DNA of 64,000 nt, taken from NCBI RefSeq assembly GCF_004801405.1, contig NZ_SSOB01000022.1, positions 62,001-126,000 of the forward strand, written 5' to 3'. Below, one piece after another: positions 60,536-64,000 of the stretch (its first letter is position 1; the number at the start of each line of letters is the position of its first letter). The translations under genes and the position numbers were made by a program. Below the pieces are notes generated by a model. It saw only the letters and a list, made by a program, of their open reading frames with translations, was not told the DNA's origin and ran no database searches. Source of the DNA: Cohnella fermenti (GTDB lineage Bacteria; Bacillota; Bacilli; Paenibacillales; Paenibacillaceae).

Positions 60536-62045
60536 TCTTGGCTCCTCCTTCCGGCTTCTTGAACGGCACCGCATAGACGGCGGTCAGCTTCGTCGCCGAC
60601 AATGGGGATGTCTCAAGGTCCGCAGCCGCGGAAGCAGCCTTCTCTTCGACAACCGACTGGAGCGTCGCATCCTCCGCGAATGACATGCGGCGCAGCTCAT
60701 ACAAATACCGCGAGACGTCTTCCGGCCGGTTCAGCGTGACCGTAAGCCCGATCTGCGACGACGCATTGTAGTTCAACGTGCGAATGACCGCTCCTGCCGG
60801 CAGCTTCTCCTTGAGCTCGGCGAGCACATCGGTCACCACTCGCCGATTGTTCCGGATCGCGACGACCGCCTGCGAAGGGTCGGTTGCCCCGTCCTTCGGC
60901 TTCTGTTGGGCGATGATGCCGTTCTCCAGGGAGGCGAGGTTCAACTGGAGCTCGTCGGCCTGCCGCTTGCCGGCCTGCAGCTCCGAGCGGCTATCGTAGT
61001 AGTAGTACAGCATCGCGGCCAGGCAGAGCACCCACACAAGAAGCGTCCCCGCGAGCGCATACGGAGCCACCTTCGCTTCGCGGTCGACCTTCGGAAGCAG
61101 GTTGATCCGCTTCTCCTCGTTCGGCCACAACGCAAGGCCGATCGCTACCCGTTGCCCGTCCGCGTACGACTCGTCCCGCTTGCCCGGGGCATACGGCTGG
61201 AACGATATTGTCCGCACGTCCATGTCCGGCTGCAGCTCCTGAAGCGCGGCGCACAGTTGATCCCTGACCGCCTTCGATCCGGCGATGCGGGCTTCGGCGA
61301 TGCGGGATTGCCCTTCATGAATACTGAACTGATAGAAGTTCAGCATTCTCGAGATCTCGGCGGTCATCTCGCCAAGCTGCGACGGGCTCAACTGGCCCCC
61401 ATCGTCCAATGCGCTGAACAGAGAGATCGACCGCACGAACACCGGCTGTCCCTGGTAAAACATATAGATCTCCAGCGAGTCCGGCTCCTGATTCACAAGC
61501 AGCGTCTCTTGGAAGGAGCTCCTGTCGAGGGTCCGGATCGCGCGGGCGAGCGCAGTGGCCGACAGCTCCACACCCCGCACTTTAAGCCCGGCGGACTCGA
61601 CCAGCTTCACCTGCTGCTCGATCAATTGGCGCGATGCCGCGAACACGAGCACCTGCGTCGCATTCTCCTCCTCGCCCACGACAACATAGTCGTAGACCGG
61701 GTCCTCGAACGGAAGATGCAGCGCCGTCTCGACCTCCAGCGCAACCAGTTGGTGAAGATCCTTGCGGTTCGTCGTCTGGATCTGGATTCGGCGAATAATC
61801 GCCTGCGACGTCTGAATCGGAATGACCACGGGCGATCCGGTCAGCTTCATCCGCCTGACCCACCGCTTCAGTTGGCGACGCAGATCGTCCGTATCCTTCA
61901 GTTGCTCATCCGCGTATGCATCCGGAGACAGCGGCAGCACGCCGGAGCTCTCGATCGTCCAATGTCTCTTCTTGCGCAGCTTGACCAGCCGGGCTCCGGA
62001 GGGACCGATCGTCAATCCTATCCTCTTGGAGCTAGAACCGAACAT
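60513..62045 (-). CDS. pilM: PilM-PilN fusion, type IV pilus assembly
   Basis: One chain of 510 residues joins two pilus proteins usually encoded separately. Residues 1-330 are PilM-like, an actin-fold cytoplasmic ATP-binding protein (MFGSSSKRIGLTIGPSGARL, HQLVALEVETALHLPFEDPV, VRGVELSATALARAI). After a short basic segment (NEEKRINLLPKVDREAK, the motif by which PilN normally contacts PilM), a transmembrane helix (VAPYALAGTLLVWVLCLAAM) and a PilN-like periplasmic-side domain with coiled coil follow. The start ATG at 62045 has GAGAAGG close by. It overlaps pilO. The fusion removes the need for PilM to dock on the PilN tail. Confidence 0.85.
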   Translation of the reverse strand: MFGSSSKRIGLTIGPSGARLVKLRKKRHWTIESSGVLPLSPDAYADEQLKDTDDLRRQLKRWVRRMKLTGSPVVIPIQTSQAIIRRIQIQTTNRKDLHQLVALEVETALHLPFEDPVYDYVVVGEEENATQVLVFAASRQLIEQQVKLVESAGLKVRGVELSATALARAIRTLDRSSFQETLLVNQEPDSLEIYMFYQGQPVFVRSISLFSALDDGGQLSPSQLGEMTAEISRMLNFYQFSIHEGQSRIAEARIAGSKAVRDQLCAALQELQPDMDVRTISFQPYAPGKRDESYADGQRVAIGLALWPNEEKRINLLPKVDREAKVAPYALAGTLLVWVLCLAAMLYYYYDSRSELQAGKRQADELQLNLASLENGIIAQQKPKDGATDPSQAVVAIRNNRRVVTDVLAELKEKLPAGAVIRTLNYNASSQIGLTVTLNRPEDVSRYLYELRRMSFAEDATLQSVVEEKAASAAADLETSPLSATKLTAVYAVPFKKPEGGAKNAADGNQ

Positions 62046-62109
62046 TGCCTTCTCACATCCCAATAGGAAAATAAACCTTGTCAATCGAGTCATACGAAGA
62101 GAAAGCTTG

Positions 62110-62853
62110 TTAGCGGAATAGAGATAAGTAGAAGTCCACGATAGAAGCTCCGTATCCATATGCGACCAATGCGCCGAGCCCCAGGAACGGGCCGAACGGA
62201 ATTGGCTGCTTGCGGCCGCCCCGACGCGCGGCTCCGACCAGCAAACCAACCAGACTCGCAACCAGAATCGCGAGCAGCAGATAACGAAGCCCGACCACCC
62301 AGCCGAGCAGCGCGAACAGCTTGACGTCCCCGAGCCCCATTCCCTCTCGCGAGAGCAGCGCAACGGCCAACAATCCTCCGCCCCCGACAGCCGCTCCGAG
62401 CAGATGGCTCCAGATCGGCTGCGAATGCGCCAGCAGGATCGCCGCGACGAGCAAAGGCGAGAAGCTCAGCAGCACCTTGTTCGGAATGAGCATGTACTTC
62501 AGGTCCGACACGGCCACGATGACGCACACGCTTGCCAGCAGCGCTCCGGTCAGCGCCTCGAGAGTCAGGCCGAACCTCAAGTACATAAGCACGAACAGCA
62601 GCCCCGTCGCCGCCTCGCCGAGCGAATAGAGCCGCGATACCTTCGCTCCGCAATGCCTGCACTTCCCTCCCGACAGCGCCAGGCTGACGATCGGCACCAG
62701 GTCTCGGGCAGCCAACTGCCGCCCGCAGCTCCCGCACCGCGACGCCGGCCGCACCACCGACTCGCCGACCGGCACCCTCAGCGCAACGACATTATAGAAG
62801 GAGCCGAGCACCGCCCCTAAGCAGAACAGATAGATGGAGAGCAAGATCGTCAT
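62110..62853 (-). CDS. pilD: Prepilin peptidase (type IV leader peptidase)
   Basis: Membrane aspartic peptidase of 247 residues that cleaves the leader of type IV prepilins and N-methylates the new end. The N-terminal zinc-type loop has CGSCG and CRHCG. Catalytic Asp residues are in VSDLKYMLIPN and GMGLGDVKLFALLG. About eight helices are predicted. The start at 62853 is an ATG preceded by GAGACC-type weak signals. It lies between the pilin gene and the PilM-PilN gene. Its substrate is probably the pilin encoded at 62964-63464. Confidence 0.93.
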   Translation of the reverse strand: MTILLSIYLFCLGAVLGSFYNVVALRVPVGESVVRPASRCGSCGRQLAARDLVPIVSLALSGGKCRHCGAKVSRLYSLGEAATGLLFVLMYLRFGLTLEALTGALLASVCVIVAVSDLKYMLIPNKVLLSFSPLLVAAILLAHSQPIWSHLLGAAVGGGGLLAVALLSREGMGLGDVKLFALLGWVVGLRYLLLAILVASLVGLLVGAARRGGRKQPIPFGPFLGLGALVAYGYGASIVDFYLSLFR

Positions 62854-62903
62854 GGGTCAGGTCTCTTTCGGTGGGAGATTACGGACTTAACAGGTTTTTA
62901 GGC

Positions 62904-62931
62904 AAACAGGAACCGCAGGGCGGTTCCTGTT
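62904..62931 (-). terminator. Hairpin after the pilin gene
   Basis: ACAGGAACCGC and GCGGTTCCTGT form an 11-bp stem with a 3-nt loop, followed on the minus strand by TTGCC. Such a partial terminator after a major pilin gene would leave the downstream genes less expressed. Confidence 0.75.
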
Positions 62932-62963
62932 TTGCTTAACTTCATTAAGAGCTTGAACTCAGG

Positions 62964-63464
62964 TTAAGGAGCAGTCGGTTCAGTCGCCGTAGCTGAGCCC
63001 GTACTTGCTAATACATCGGAGCCTTTATAGTACTGCAAATCAGTTGTACCGCCAGTCGTTGTCGTCAAGGATACATAAAGTAATGCACCATCACTTTGCC
63101 TAAACACTACAGACCCGCCAGTAATTACTTTCTTCGTGCTAGGAAGAACTAAGTTGCTATCTAAATAGCCTTTACCTTGAAGACCGGTAGTTCCAACAAT
63201 CGGAATGGTGAGATTCCCAGTAACACCAGTATTTTTGAAGTCTCCGCTCAATTCCGAAGTAACATAGATTCTAGCCGCATCATAAATCTGGCGTGCCGTA
63301 GCAACGTCCGAATCCGACTTTGACTTACTAATCACATTCCCAATCAAAGGAACCGCAATCGCGGCGATGACGGCCAGGATGACGATGACGGCGAGAAGCT
63401 CGATCAGGGTGAAGCCTTTCTCTTCCTTGCCGAGACGCCTCAGAATAGCTGCTTTCATGTTCAT
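62964..63464 (-). CDS. Type IV pilin-like protein
   Basis: Prepilin of 166 residues. The leader ends KEEKG, followed by the processed N-terminus FTLIELLAVIVILAVIAAIA with the conserved Glu5, the hydrophobic spine that assembles pili. The C-terminal head is small, rich in Thr, Ser and Gly, and has no Cys pair. The 3' part of the gene is visibly richer in A and T than the neighbours, common for variable surface subunits. The start is ATG (63464 or 63458) with GGGGGAA upstream. It would be cut by the PilD-type peptidase encoded next. It is either the major pilin or a pseudopilin. Confidence 0.92.
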   Translation of the reverse strand: MNMKAAILRRLGKEEKGFTLIELLAVIVILAVIAAIAVPLIGNVISKSKSDSDVATARQIYDAARIYVTSELSGDFKNTGVTGNLTIPIVGTTGLQGKGYLDSNLVLPSTKKVITGGSVVFRQSDGALLYVSLTTTTGGTTDLQYYKGSDVLASTGSATATEPTAP

Positions 63465-63567
63465 TTCCCCCTACACACTTAGAATTGGTTGCTTGTCCAC
63501 TCGCGTACTTCTATCTATCAGAAGCCCCTCCAGGTCGCGGGCTAATGAACCTTCCGGCGAACTTGCG

Positions 63568-64000
63568 TCATCCCATCTCGCCGTACAGCGAGAACATCGG
63601 AAGCATAATGGCGGCGACGATCGTGCCGACGATTCCCGCGAGGAACACGATAAGAAGCGGCTCAAGCAGCGACTTGAGTCGGTCGACGGTGTTCTCGACG
63701 TCCATCTCGTAGAAGTCGGCCACCTTCGAGAGCATCTGGTCGAGCGCGCCGGTCTCCTCGCCGATCGAGATCATCTGCGTGACCATCGGCGGGAACACCC
63801 AGGCCTTCTTCAGCGGATCGGACAGCGGGTTCCCCTGCCGAAGCGAGTCGGCCGCGCTGTGGATGTAGCCGCCGATGACCTTGTTCGCGACGAGCTCCTC
63901 GACGATGCTGAGCGATTGCAGCACCGGCACGGCGCTCGCGTACAGCGAGGAGAGCGTGCGAGACATCTGCGCGATGGCGCCCTTCTGCTTCAGCTTGCCG
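63568..64000 (-). CDS. pilC: PilC/GspF-type inner-membrane platform protein (partial)
   Basis: The C-terminal 143 residues of a type II secretion F / PilC protein; the gene runs past the right edge of the window. Visible are the start of the second F domain (GKLKQKGAIAQMSRTLSSLY, ASAVPVLQSLSIVEELVANK), PPMVTQMISIGEETGALDQM, and the last helix (LLEPLLIVFLAGIVGTIVAA). PilC is the platform through which the PilB and PilT motors act on the pilus. It is followed by the pilin gene 103 bases later on the same strand, so it is upstream in the same cluster. Confidence 0.93.
   Translation of the reverse strand, partial: GKLKQKGAIAQMSRTLSSLYASAVPVLQSLSIVEELVANKVIGGYIHSAADSLRQGNPLSDPLKKAWVFPPMVTQMISIGEETGALDQMLSKVADFYEMDVENTVDRLKSLLEPLLIVFLAGIVGTIVAAIMLPMFSLYGEMG

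Overview
The window looks like the chromosome of a GC-rich (by eye about 60%) member of the Paenibacillaceae, such as Paenibacillus or Cohnella. The support is family-level: YesM/YesN-type two-component systems beside LplB/LplC-type sugar permeases, an SLH-domain surface protein, sdhCAB and odhAB in Bacillus-type order, a c-di-AMP (ydaO-type) riboswitch in front of ktr genes, AGGAGG-like ribosome binding sites with many TTG/GTG starts, and a Gram-positive type IV pilus cluster. No rRNA or tRNA gene was seen. Species identity is inference.

Layout, left to right. 0.5-6 kb (minus): ecsAB-like ABC transporter, then a YesM/YesN sensor-regulator pair. 7-10.8 kb (minus): a sugar or oligosaccharide importer (two permeases and a lipoprotein). 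11.6-12.5 kb: a lower-GC class A beta-lactamase. 12.8-17.2 kb (minus): SLH protein, DEAD-box helicase, short-chain dehydrogenase and CheX. 17.4-23.7 kb: MFS pump with its PadR regulator, LysR regulator, HisJ-type phosphatase, EamA transporter and HxlR regulator. 24-29.2 kb: chemoreceptor, D,D-carboxypeptidase, ECF sigma factor with its DUF4179 partner. 29.7-34.7 kb (minus): odhAB and tdk. 35-38.9 kb: one giant protein with two fused ABC exporters under a perfect Fur box. 39.4-43.7 kb: sdhCAB with a divergent LysR gene. 43.9-46.3 kb: LysM-3D cell-wall protein and polysaccharide deacetylase. 46.4-50.2 kb (minus): potassium uptake operon (ktrB, ktrB, ktrA) behind a c-di-AMP riboswitch. 50.5-55 kb: CPBP membrane protease, uvrC and a 50-residue membrane protein. 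55.1-58.4 kb (minus): sulfate importer and YezD. 59.9-64 kb (minus): type IV pilus genes pilC (cut by the window edge), pilin, prepilin peptidase, a PilM-PilN fusion and pilO.

The most unusual content is between the genes. At least seven intergenic gaps hold the same element of about 180-230 bp. It is built of four or five short near-palindromes (TGTGA-N4-TCACA type) whose centres are 51-52 bp apart, and it always reads in the same direction on the + strand. Four other arrays, unrelated in sequence, have the same geometry: eight 25-bp palindromes at 51-53 bp steps (52264-52652), four GATCGAAATTTCGATC-like palindromes at 51-52 bp (59551-59721), an exact 52-bp tandem repeat (6561-6775), and GCAGTTAAACTGC palindromes 102 bp apart (22982-23198). 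A shared step of about five helical turns in unrelated palindrome families is the signal most worth following. A compact two-hairpin small RNA candidate (21815-21869, minus) is a second.

Gene starts were chosen from visible ribosome binding sites and often differ from the longest open frame. Functions are family assignments read from motifs; no database search was run.
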